64,000 nt of DNA from Lytechinus pictus (lineage: Eukaryota; Echinodermata; Echinoidea; Temnopleuroida; Toxopneustidae), in the NCBI RefSeq assembly GCF_037042905.1, contig NC_087249.1:36967401-37031400 (forward strand), given 5' to 3'. Below the pieces are notes generated by a model that was not told where the DNA came from, did not search any database, and was given only the letters and a program-made list of their open reading frames with translations. The position numbers and the translations under genes are program-made. Shown piece after piece: positions 56,601 to 64,000 of this stretch. Every line of letters starts with the position of its first letter. Within the stretch, counting starts at the first letter, position 1.

Positions 56601-57775
56601 AGTTACTTGATGAACTTCATTCTCAGCACTCAGGTGTTGTAGCGATGAAAGCTGTTGCTAGAGGATTTATGTTTTGGCCTGGTATTGTCAAAGAAATTGA
56701 GCAAATTTCTAGTAGATGTTCTGTTTGTCAAAATGTCAGAAGCAAACCACCAAGAGTACCGTTAGAAACATGGCGTTGGCCAGCTAGACCATTTCAGAGA
56801 GTCCATGTAGATTTTTGTGAGTTTGATAGTGAGCATTTTCTTGTTCTCATAGATAGTCACTCTAAGTGGATAGAAGTAATTCATATGGGTACTAATACAA
56901 CAACTGAGAAAACAATGAATGAACTCAGGTCCATTTTTGCTTGTCATGGTTTACCCGAACAGTTAGTTTCAGACAATGGGCCTCAATTTCGTTCTGCAGC
57001 ATTTCAAACTTTCATGAAACAAAATGGAATTAGGCATATTTTAGTTCCCACTTACCATCCAGCATCTAACGGAGCTGCAGAAAGAACAGTAAGAGTCGTG
57101 AAAGAAGCTTTGAAAAAGCAAGTGTTTGATGGAAGTTCTAAGTTTAGTATGAAGCGAAGACTAGCCAATTTTCTGTTGAAGTATCGTACTACTCCTCAAT
57201 CAACTACTGGTTTTACACCAGCTGAGCTTTTGATGAAGAGAAGGCTTAGAACAAGACTAAGTTTGATTTTACCAGATCTATCTCAAAAAGTAGAAAACAA
57301 ACAATCTAGTCAAAAGAGATATTTCAAGGGTAGTCGTAGGTATCGTTCATTTGATGTTGGTGAGAACGTTCGTATCCTTGCTCCCCCACACAAAGAAGGT
57401 AAATGGGAGTTGGGAGAAGTTGTTACTGTTTGTGGAAGTAGAAGGTATCTAGTTGATATAAGTGGTAGAGTTCGAAGTGTTCATGTAGATCACATGTTAA
57501 AGGCAAGTGATAACCAAGAGTGTTTGCCAGAGTCTAGTGATCATGCAGATTTGGATGATAGTTTTGATTTAATTTCATTGCCAGACTCCGCACAGTCTCG
57601 GCAGTTAAATTCTGAAGTGGGAATAGAAAAATCCCCAGTCAAAAGTACAAGCGGCCCAAGTACAGATGTACAGCCAGGGGCTACACCCGGGGCTACTCAA
57701 AAACTTTCACCACATCCACCTCGAAGATCACATAGACTCCGTAAACCAATTGACAGGTTAATTTATTCAAAATAA
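53693..57775 (+). CDS. Element C gag-pro-pol polyprotein
   Basis: A single 1360-codon frame begins MATPSGYIGRLGSFEKA and holds all domains of a Ty3/Gypsy polyprotein. Gag has two zinc knuckles (about residues 226 to 258: CYRCNSRNHPPQEC, CFKCEMKGHIAKAC). The protease block is MRIDTQADCSIMS with D330-T331-Q332, where Gly is expected at 332. RT spans about 470 to 640; its active-site block reads NQDDVLIA (N608, Q609, D610, D611), where Tyr or Phe usually stands first. RNase H (about 745 to 860) keeps SCDASSYGVGAV and ITDHKPLL. Integrase has the zinc region (HSQHSGVV ... CSVCQ), and D1040, D1094, E1130 give a D-D-35-E core. A GENVRIL small beta-domain and a Ser/Pro-rich tail end the protein. No stop or frame change is present, unlike elements A and B. 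Confidence 0.93.
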   Translation: MATPSGYIGRLGSFEKAREPFTSYVERMELFFMANNIVETSQNAEFVKERKKAILLTEIGTEIYVTLANLLAPSKPKDATFDDIIDKLKNHFDPKPLEIAESYKFGTRNQKQGETVGEFIIALKNLSLHCNYGSFLNRALRDRFVCGLADERIQNKLLNTQDLDFDKACQIALLMEMASINARELRSVHNAGSVNSQKSYTRKAKPTSRGGKPKPSNAESKKHGNCYRCNSRNHPPQECPFKGSQCFKCEMKGHIAKACKSNRGKTSVPSKGKSRRTGGNVEVHALDETDDLEKSMQHNLNLYCVYATDSINKFETEVVINNKSLTMRIDTQADCSIMSKDTYERNFSDVPLRPNSLELRTYSGQQLDLCGEYECEVTYEGNTLLLPMMVTSYTNRPTLMGKNWLTKLKLDWNNVFHVESSKLQSLLRQYSGMFEDSYEGISGVEAHVRIKENSTPVYCRPRPVPYALKEEVEKELRNLEKNKVIVKTDYSDWATPIVVVPKADGSVRLCGDYKTTVNRAVDDECYPLPTSQDLYAELGGTKVFSKLDLSHAYAQLNLDQQSQQYLTINTHMGLYSYTKLPYGIKSSPKIFQATMDKILQGIPNCLCNQDDVLIATTTVDENLDVLAQVLKRLNDHNVKLKRSKCAFVESEVVYLGLKLSLQGLQPVKEKIEPIINAPKPKNVTELRSFWGMVQFYSRFLPDLASVLAPLHKLLQKEQKWEWSKAQQEAYEKCKRMLTSDALLVHYDNRRELKMSCDASSYGVGAVISHVMDNGETKPIAFASRTLTKSERNYAQIEKEALGIIFGIKKFHQYLLGRNFTLITDHKPLLHLLGPKSSIPTMAASRMQRWAILLSQYDYNIEYLSSKENAVADALSRLPHEDSEDGTEGSIYVTDIVDSNFPVTATEIAAETQKDSVLKQVYEQTLYGWSETEPMNDELKPYHSRRFELSCDQGCVKWRHRVIIPKSLRHKLLDELHSQHSGVVAMKAVARGFMFWPGIVKEIEQISSRCSVCQNVRSKPPRVPLETWRWPARPFQRVHVDFCEFDSEHFLVLIDSHSKWIEVIHMGTNTTTEKTMNELRSIFACHGLPEQLVSDNGPQFRSAAFQTFMKQNGIRHILVPTYHPASNGAAERTVRVVKEALKKQVFDGSSKFSMKRRLANFLLKYRTTPQSTTGFTPAELLMKRRLRTRLSLILPDLSQKVENKQSSQKRYFKGSRRYRSFDVGENVRILAPPHKEGKWELGEVVTVCGSRRYLVDISGRVRSVHVDHMLKASDNQECLPESSDHADLDDSFDLISLPDSAQSRQLNSEVGIEKSPVKSTSGPSTDVQPGATPGATQKLSPHPPRRSHRLRKPIDRLIYSK

Positions 57776-58400
57776 AGCATGAGTTAACAAGTGTTAACAC
57801 GTGTAATTTATAACACGACATGCAAGCAAGGTGAGATAATCATATGTGGAATATTTAATTTCAAGCATATACAACAGTATGATTATTTTCTAATACATAC
57901 ACAGACTTATATCTCTGTTAAAATGTATTGATCTATTAGAAGGAAGGATAGAGAGTTTGAAAAGTTAAAAGTTTTATTCAGTATATTATTACAATAAAGA
58001 ATTAACCGTGAAGTACATTGCATTTATACATGAAATTATGATTTATTTGATACTCATGAGCATTAATAAAGAAATGTCAGATTGCGGATATTATAGACTT
58101 TAAAATAATAGAGAAATTGAAAAACCCTTTTGGATCTGTAAAACTACTTTATCAGACGAATCGTATTTGCTACTTTTGAGTCATATTACCCTCAATAACC
58201 AAACGAAACTATTGCTTTTCATGTTAAACATTTTCTAAAACAAATAGCTATAAGATGCATAGCCTACTTAACAAAAAAGGAAACATGATATTGAATTGTG
58301 AAATTTACTGTTGAGATTACTTGCTGGTATATTATGTTATTTTCAAAACATTGCGAATTTATACAGTGCCAGGGAATCCACTTGTTAAAAGGGGAAGCAG
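57776..58400 (+). other. Element C 3' untranslated region with polypurine tract
   Basis: AT-rich and non-coding. It ends in AAAAGGGGAAGCAG (58387..58400), the likely plus-strand primer. Confidence 0.65.
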
Positions 58401-58500
58401 TGTAAGGTATGTGATTGTCATGGTTACCGACATAGCACCAACAGGTGTCCGCATGATTGAATTTACTGTGTAGCGTTAGCGAAGTCGCATTGCGCATTAA
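58401..58500 (+). repeat. 3' LTR remnant of element C
   Basis: It starts TGTAAGGTATG directly after the polypurine tract and shares its last 25 bases with 53383..53407. After 58500 the sequence no longer matches the 5' LTR remnant, so the LTR is truncated or rearranged there. Confidence 0.55.
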
Positions 58501-58689
58501 GCATTACACCGGTAAGAAAGGAACAAAACGATAATTGTGTGGATACGTATCTGGTAAACATGTTTATGCCTCTTTTAAATCATTGTTATGCACCGTTACG
58601 GACAATACTTGAACTTGATGGAAAATAAGCAATAGTTATGCAGTTTGGGGAATCCAAAAGTTAGAAAGCCATTAGATCATGTAATTTTG

Positions 58690-58888
58690 TTATGAATATT
58701 TTGTTTAGTTATTTCAATAGTAAGTTTGGAGGCAAATAACAGACCAGTTAGATACAGTTTGATAACACTTTACAGGTTTATTGGGTTAGCTGCGACAACA
58801 TCACGGCGACCATCTTGGTGGCAGCCATGACTCATTCTGACGTGTAATAACATAGTATGCTTGCAGACCTTTATCAGTTATCACCACA
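58690..58888 (-). repeat. Solo LTR related to element A
   Basis: On the minus strand it starts TGTGGTGATAACTGATAAAG like the LTR of element A, keeps CATGGCTGCCACCAAGATGG and an AATAAA, then diverges. No internal region follows on either side. The 3' end is approximate and no duplication was found. Confidence 0.75.
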
Positions 58889-58974
58889 GTAGTCATTAAT
58901 CTTATATATCTTCTCACTCTGTTTTTGGTTCTACTTCTTCGCCTATGGAACGCCAAAAGGGAATCAAATATTTA

Positions 58975-59985
58975 TATTCGACACCAACCAAAAAACTATT
59001 TGACGCGGCAAAATTCTATTTGACACAAAATATATTTGACAAAAAATGTATTTGAAAAAAAATATATTCGATAAAAAATATATTTGACAAAAATATATTC
59101 GACACAAAATATATTTGATAAAAAATATATTTGACAAAAATATATATTTTTGATAATATCAAATTTGCACTTCAGAATTATTTCAAGAATGAAAAATATA
59201 TCGCAGAGTCAAATTGTAAAATGGTAAAGTTTACAGAGAAATGGTTTCAATTACGTGCCATGTTTACATGAAGTGATCTGTTCAGTTCCCTTTCCATGTA
59301 CAATGATACATATGAATATTATTGTTCATTTACTCCTTGCTTGTTCCTTAAATTGTTTACTATTATGTGAACCTGACAGTTCAATTTATATATTTGTTGC
59401 AATTACTGTTGTACTGTATTTCGTTGTTATTAATTTGATTTGTCATTGAAAAGATATCTTGTTATGTTTGAATAATAATAAAATCCCTGTGGAGGGGAAA
59501 CAAATTGAAAAAAATATATATATATATATATATTTGACACAAAGTAAATTTGACAAAAATATGTTCGACAAAAAATATATTTGACAAAAATATATTCGAC
59601 AAAACGTATATTCGACAAAACATATATTCAACAAAACATATATTTGATAAAAAATATATTTGACACAAAATATATTCGACAAAACATATATTCGACAAAA
59701 CATATATTTGACAAAAAATATTTGAAAAAATTATATTCGACACAATTTTATTTGAAAACACAATTTCATTTGACAAAAACTCATTCGACACAATTTCATT
59801 TGACCTACACATTTGGCGTACCATACGTGCGATGTCAAAAATATATTCGTTAAAATTTCATTCCACAAAAAAAAATTAATTCAACACATTCGACAATATT
59901 TTTTTCGACAATGTTTCATTTGATAATTATATATTTGACAAAATTTAATTCGAAAAAATATTATTCAAAGCGACATTTTATTCGA
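58975..59985. repeat. ~16-bp tandem repeats of ATATTTGACAAAAAAT type in two blocks
   Basis: Two arrays (58975..59157 and 59515..59985) of units alternating TTTGACAAAA and TTCGACAAAA flank a ~360-bp non-repetitive AT-rich stretch. The overlapping frames in several phases here are produced by the repetition. Confidence 0.8.
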
Positions 59986-60030
59986 CTGAAATTTTATTTC
60001 GTTCGTCTCGAGAGGAGACTAATTGAGAGA

Positions 60031-60218
60031 TCCCGCCACAACTGGGCGTTGTGGCGTGCACCTGTAATCCAAGCTATGTGGGGAAGTTACAAATTGATGC
60101 AGAGGTTCGAGCCCTGGTCACGTCTTTCGGATGGTGACGTTAAAGGTCGGTCCCAGACGTAAATAATCATATCTGATTGATACACGTCTGACAAAACTCA
60201 AATACACACACACACACC
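60031..60218 (+). mobile_element. SINE with 7SL-RNA-like head
   Basis: The head reads GGGCGTTGTGGCGTGCACC then TGTAATCCAAGCTATGTGGG, closely following the 5' domain of 7SL RNA (GGGCG-GGTGGCG...CTGTA-TCC-AGCTA). A B-box-like GGTTCGAGCCC is at 60103..60113. The body then has GTCTTTCGGATGGTGACG and TTAAAGGTCGGTCCC, shared in style with tRNA-type invertebrate SINEs, and a tail of (AC)n at 60201..60218. The first bases can fold as CGCCACAAC...GTTGTGGCG. Confidence 0.65.
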
Positions 60219-60409
60219 TCGCACGTGCGCACTCATTATCGCAAAATAGCAGGTTCAAACACCTGCCGCACTCTTACAGAAAAAAGGATTTTTCTTCGGA
60301 AATACGACATATTTTTACTCAAAGGACTATTCATACCTATTTTCAGAAGTTATTCAAGGCAAGGTGATAATATCTTGCACTTTGGAATCGTATTTTTACG
60401 TTTTCTATC
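60219..60409 (+). other. Probable 5' terminal region of a DIRS element
   Basis: Non-coding stretch between the SINE tail and the DIRS gag start. An inverted terminal repeat would be expected here, but its partner lies beyond the right edge, so this cannot be tested. Confidence 0.4.
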
Positions 60410-60606
60410 ATGAGTTCGAGCAACGCTCGTGATCAGGAGTCGGCGGATTTCAGTCCGTCTGCGACCGGACCGAGAGCCTCCTCGGCCCCCGAAACTCCGG
60501 CGGCGATGCTCCACCATGGGTCTAAGCACCCCGCGAGCACATCCACCTCCAAAAGCCTCATAAGTCAAGAGCTCCGTGAGCGGGAAGAAGATCGATAAAC
60601 GGTCTG
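60410..60606 (+). pseudogene. DIRS-type gag, N-terminal piece
   Basis: The frame starts MSSSNARDQESADFSPS, is rich in Ser, Ala and Thr and ends at a TAA just before an inserted transposon. It precedes, at the insertion point, the Lys-rich continuation at 62269 (KKPEKDKKKQSN), so both are taken as parts of one gag. Low-complexity Ser-rich N-termini are usual for DIRS gag proteins. Confidence 0.6.
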
Positions 60607-62268
60607 TTAAGGCGGTTTTCCACTAGGGCGCGGACAAGACCAGGAAGGCTTGCGGAAGCAACTTTTGTAATTTCGGCATGCTGTCCGCACCAAATCCCGA
60701 AAAAGATTATGCAAATGAACTTGTCCGAGGACATAACCAGGACTGTCTGCGTTTTGTCCTAGGACATTCCTGTCTTTGGAGTGTTTTAGGACAGCAATGT
60801 CTGAATATTTTTTTCGGCGTTTGGCGCGGACAGCATGCAGATCATATTAGAACAAAGCCGGACAAACTTAGGACAACGTCCCGAGAGGTAAAATCAAGGA
60901 CTCGGATAATCAGAATAATATACGGACAACCCCCCGATATACAAAGAAGTTATCGTCAAGTTATTAAATGAGAAAGCACTTGTTTCCAAAACAACCTTGA
61001 TTTTGACCCATTCGAGAGCTGGCGAGAATATAAAAGTGTTTCGTCATCAAAATACAATTTTCAAAGTAGTTATTCCTATTACATAGGCTACAATATTTCC
61101 TTTTTTTTCAAATCGAAATTCATCCATCATGTCCATATTTTATGCCTTCATACGAATGCATAAATCATACGAGGGAAAATATATCTTTTCGCCTGACATG
61201 TCAGAACAGTGTTATATTCTTATATGGAAACGCGCCCCATGATGTATCACATATGTCATCTTATCATATCATCTAATTAGCAGGATAATGCATCTACCGT
61301 ATTGTTCATGATTTTAATATAGTCCATCGAATGAAAAAAAAAAAAAAAAAAATGTTATTAAAAATGTACCAGCGTTGACATTTCAAAAGGTGCCATAATA
61401 ATATCAGCATTTGGCCATTACTTGCTGAATTTGTTTACTTGTTTAAACATCATAATATCAAACTATCAACCGTAGCGAGCACCCTCTTCAAAGTTTATGG
61501 TGTGAAAAAAAATCACGATTAAGTCCCCTATCTAACCAAGAAGTGCCCATTTCTTCTTCTTCCCTTTTGCCCTTTTGTCGTCTTAAATTTTGATACGCTG
61601 CCTCTTTCTTTTTCTTTTCTTTTTACAATGACCACTGCTGGCTGTTTTCGTCAACTCGCTCACTGCATATCCGCACATTCCTGAAACATTCCATTTGCCT
61701 TCTTACTCCTGTCCGCGCATTCCTAACACATTCCTCTTGCCTTCTTATTCTAGTCCGCATGTTCCTGACACATTCCGCATGTCATCATTCTTTGCTTCGT
61801 GAAGCTGACCTGATCGCGGATGGTTTCCGGAACACGCGGAAGGGTTTAGGAAGGTCTGGACATCATCAGGACAAAGTCCCGAAGGTGTCAGGAATTCAAA
61901 ATCCGCGTCCAAACTTTGGTCTCGACCAAAATTTGGATGCTGAGAAATTTTTATTTCCCGAACACCAGGAAGGGTTTAGGACAATGTGCGGACACCCCGA
62001 GGAATGTCCGGACAGGTTGCAGAAGGGTCGCGGATTACAATTTTTACATTCTGCGCCTTGTCCTGACGCTGTCCTGGCCATAGTGGAAAAGGGGTAAAAT
62101 TGGATGCGGACAAATTTTGATTTCCCGAACACCAGGAAGGGTTTAGGACAGCGTGCGGATACTCCCAGGAATGTCCGGACAGGTTGCGGAAGGGTCACGG
62201 ATTGCAATTATTACATTCCGCGCCTTGTCCTGACGCTGTCCTGGCCATAGTGGAAAAGGGGTATTAAG
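60607..62268. mobile_element. 1.65-kb DNA transposon inside DIRS gag
   Basis: TTAAG flanks both ends (60607..60611, 62264..62268). Just inside are GCGGTTTTCCACTAGGGC and, inverted, TACCCCTTTTCCACTATGGC. Short GTCCGGAC/GGAATGTCCGGAC and CAGGAAGG motifs recur throughout. No transposase frame; the frames seen are made of these motifs. The superfamily is uncertain. Confidence 0.75.
61940..62263 (+). repeat. Two tandem ~160-bp units at the right end of the transposon
   Basis: Both units run from 'tttcccgaacaccaggaag' through 'ggaatgtccggacaggttgc' and 'cgccttgtcctgacgctgtc' to 'ctggccatagtggaaaagggg'. The element end is thus duplicated, so an internal end copy could serve as a second terminus. 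Confidence 0.8.
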
Positions 62269-63421
62269 AAACCAGAGAAAGATAAGAAGAAGCAAAGCAA
62301 TGTTAAAGACGGCAATAACGGATCTCCAGCTTCAGTTTCAACTTCAAAAAAGGAGCAGTCGTCCCATTCACGGGATGAAAATAAAAACTGATGTTGACAG
62401 TCGTTTAACAAAACTGGAATCCATGCTTAACCGTGTCATTGGTGCTCTCCCATTGCCACCGGAGGAAGATTATGACCAACATTACGCTGAACATGCTCAT
62501 AATGAGGACTCAGCTGATGATCATGATGACATTAATCCGTACCAATCATGCCAAAGGCCGTACACGCAACCAGTTGATGTTGATTACGATGACATCACAT
62601 GTACTTCCCAAGAGGAATCGACATTTCCGAAAATGATTCCCACATTCGCAGCTAAGTTTGCTGCCCAATCTGATGAGGGGCCTCCTCTTGAAGAAGAAAT
62701 AGCTAGCTCAACAATGTTCATGATGAACAATAAATTGGAGGAGAAAGTCCTCGAAGAGACTGGAATAAAATATTTGCCACCAAGCAACTGCCCCTACTTG
62801 GACGTACCTAAAGTAAATCCTGTAATCTGGGAGAATCTGTCTCCTTCAACAAGAAGCAGAGACCTCAAGCTAGCTAGGGTACAGAAGTCCCTCACTAGGG
62901 TCTTGACAGCCTTCACTCGCTCAATCTCGTAGGGCAACCTTTCTCCATCTCAACAAGATGCACTGGCCTTGCTGTTTAATGCAAATTATGAAATGAATGC
63001 TCTACGCAAGGAACAAATAAAGCCTGACATGAATGCTGTATATGTATACAGCCACCTTTGCAAACCAACTATTCCTGTCACAAAGTTCCTTTTTGGGGAC
63101 GATTTGGGAAAGTGAGTTAAGGACATGACCGAAGAGCAGAAAGCTACTGGACGAGTTGTAAGAACTTCAGAACCAGGCCGTGGCCGTTATCGAGCTCACG
63201 CCAATCACCACCCTTACAGAGCTGGAGATTACTCCCGCCAAGGTTACAGAGCTGCAGGGTGGTCTACTAACTATCGACCACAATCAGGTGCTCCTTAGGC
63301 CTACAGGCCTTTTTTGGACAGAAAGGCCCCTATCAGGGGCCGCAGACAGCCACAAGCCCCCGTGGTGAAAAAACCGCCAGCATCTCAGGGCAGATATCGA
63401 GAGAATCCCCAGCGGAAGTAG
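62269..63421 (+). pseudogene. DIRS-type gag, main part, with stops
   Basis: After a Lys-rich segment there is a frame change near 62385. The main frame follows with LTKLESMLNRVIGALPLP, an acidic stretch, and the conserved block YLPPSNCPYLDVPKVNP / VIWENLSPSTRSRDLKL, which is diagnostic of DIRS gag. The frame continues past a TAG (62930), a TGA (63113) and a TAG (63297) with recognisable gag sequence on each side (LFNANYEMNALRKEQIKP, FLFGDDLGK, an Arg/Gly/Tyr-rich tail) to a TAG at 63419. The copy cannot make a full gag. Confidence 0.82.
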
Positions 63422-64000
63422 CTACCATTCTACCCCAAGAGGTAGGTAGCAATAATTCTTTGTTTTGTACAAATGATCATGTAATTGCATGCACAAATAA
63501 TTCTGACCAAGCATCCCCTGTTGGAGGTCGACTGAAACAATATTATAATAATTGGAAGAAAATCACATCCGATCTTACAATACTGGAAGCTGTAAGGGGT
63601 TTTAAGATAGAATTTGATACAAGTTTACCACATCCAGAAAGATTGATTTGTCATCAATTTAAACGTAACAGATCAGAAGCAGATGAGATATCAGCTGAAC
63701 TGAGAAACCTTGAAGGAAAGAATGTGATAGAAAGAAGCTCACCCTTTATCAAGGGTGGTTATTTTTCCAACATATTTACAAGGCCAAAGAAAAATGGCAG
63801 TCTAAGATTGATCTTGGATCTTTCAGACCTAAATGAATTTGTGGTTAAACAACACTTTAAGATGGATAATATCCATTCTGTGATTTGTCTCTTGGCAGAA
63901 AATTGTTATATGGCTTCAGTAGACCTCCAAGATGCATACTACTCCATTCCAATTTATTCTGAATTCCGGAAATACTTGCAATTTAATTGGCAAGGACAAC
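63271..64000 (+). CDS. DIRS-type reverse transcriptase, N-terminal part, runs off the edge
   Basis: The frame is open from a TAA at 63268 to the right edge (243 codons) and overlaps the end of gag by ~150 nt in another frame, as in DIRS elements. From 63523 it reads GGRLKQYYNNWKKI, then LEGKNVIERSS, GGYFSNIFTRPKKNGSLRLI, LDLSDLNEFV and SVDLQDAYYSIPI, the first RT blocks including motif A with its catalytic Asp. RNase H and the tyrosine recombinase that define DIRS should follow outside the window. No ATG is needed if it is made by overlap or frameshift; the true start is unknown. Confidence 0.85.

Larger units (their letters stand above)
53385..58500 (+). mobile_element. Ty3/Gypsy LTR retrotransposon C (intact polyprotein, damaged LTRs)
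   Basis: Order: LTR remnant, primer site, 226-bp leader, gag-pro-pol ORF, 3' untranslated region, polypurine tract, LTR remnant. The two LTR remnants overlap by only 25 identical bases, so each is cut. The coding region is open throughout. No target duplication can be given because both borders are lost. Confidence 0.8.

Noticed and set aside
59430-59853. Overlapping frames in several phases with repeated 'NIFCRIYV'-like phrases
   Set aside because: Produced by ~16-bp ATATTTGACAAA tandem repeats.
62584-62787. Minus-strand frame opposite DIRS gag
   Set aside because: Shadow of the gag frame; the + strand carries the conserved DIRS gag block.

Overview
This is metazoan nuclear DNA, not bacterial. 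It has spliced exons with GT/AG borders, tRNA-derived SINEs, Ty3/Gypsy, Penelope-like and DIRS retroelements, and many DNA transposons and MITEs, all in AT-rich DNA. The repeat families (the GTCTCGCC... repeats with tandem ~170-bp units, the tRNA-SINE type, and the poly-G 'CACTGGCGTACC' MITEs) suggest a marine invertebrate deuterostome, most likely a sea urchin. That is an inference from repeat style; no species can be proven from the window.

Host gene: one host gene is recognisable, a homolog of RIIAD1 (RIIa-domain protein). It lies on the + strand as two exons, 1456..1532 and 42304..42448, joined by a phase-2 intron of about 40.8 kb. An upstream exon must lie left of the window or be unrecognised. 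Nearly the whole intron is mobile DNA.

Layout of the intron: 1570..3660 is a TTAA-target element holding two further nested repeats. 3690..5241 is an inverted-repeat element with a pogo-like MITE inside. 7541..8692 is a complete GTCTCGCC-type repeat. 8949..31087 is a foldback-like element with about 1.06-kb inverted arms, blown apart by insertions: another GTCTCGCC repeat (itself holding piggyBac-like and hAT-like elements), two Ty3/Gypsy elements (16869..23560 on +, 23948..29092 on -) and a 445-bp element. After it come an LTR-like fragment, two nonautonomous hAT elements (32165..33965, 38676..40523), a Harbinger-like MITE and a self-nested pair of GTCTCGCC repeats (36136..38143).

Downstream of the gene: 43017..46536 is a GTCTCGCC repeat invaded by a short Penelope-like element. 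That element's inverted ends each encode a type I hammerhead ribozyme around a GIY-YIG endonuclease ORF. 47609..51205 is a Harbinger-like element carrying eight near-perfect X-box (RFX-type) palindromes spaced ~155 bp apart. 53383..58500 is a Ty3/Gypsy element with an uninterrupted 1360-codon gag-pro-pol, an antisense piece of RT at its 5' edge and two truncated LTRs. 60031..60218 is a SINE whose head resembles 7SL RNA. A DIRS-type element (gag from 60410, RT running off the right edge) has its gag split by a 1.65-kb DNA transposon.

Most of the window is therefore a stratified transposon graveyard around one small gene. Target-site duplications let many insertions be ordered in time. The best candidates for follow-up are the ribozyme-flanked Penelope-like element, the X-box array, the repeat-borne DR1 hormone-receptor sites, the 7SL-like SINE and the large foldback element.
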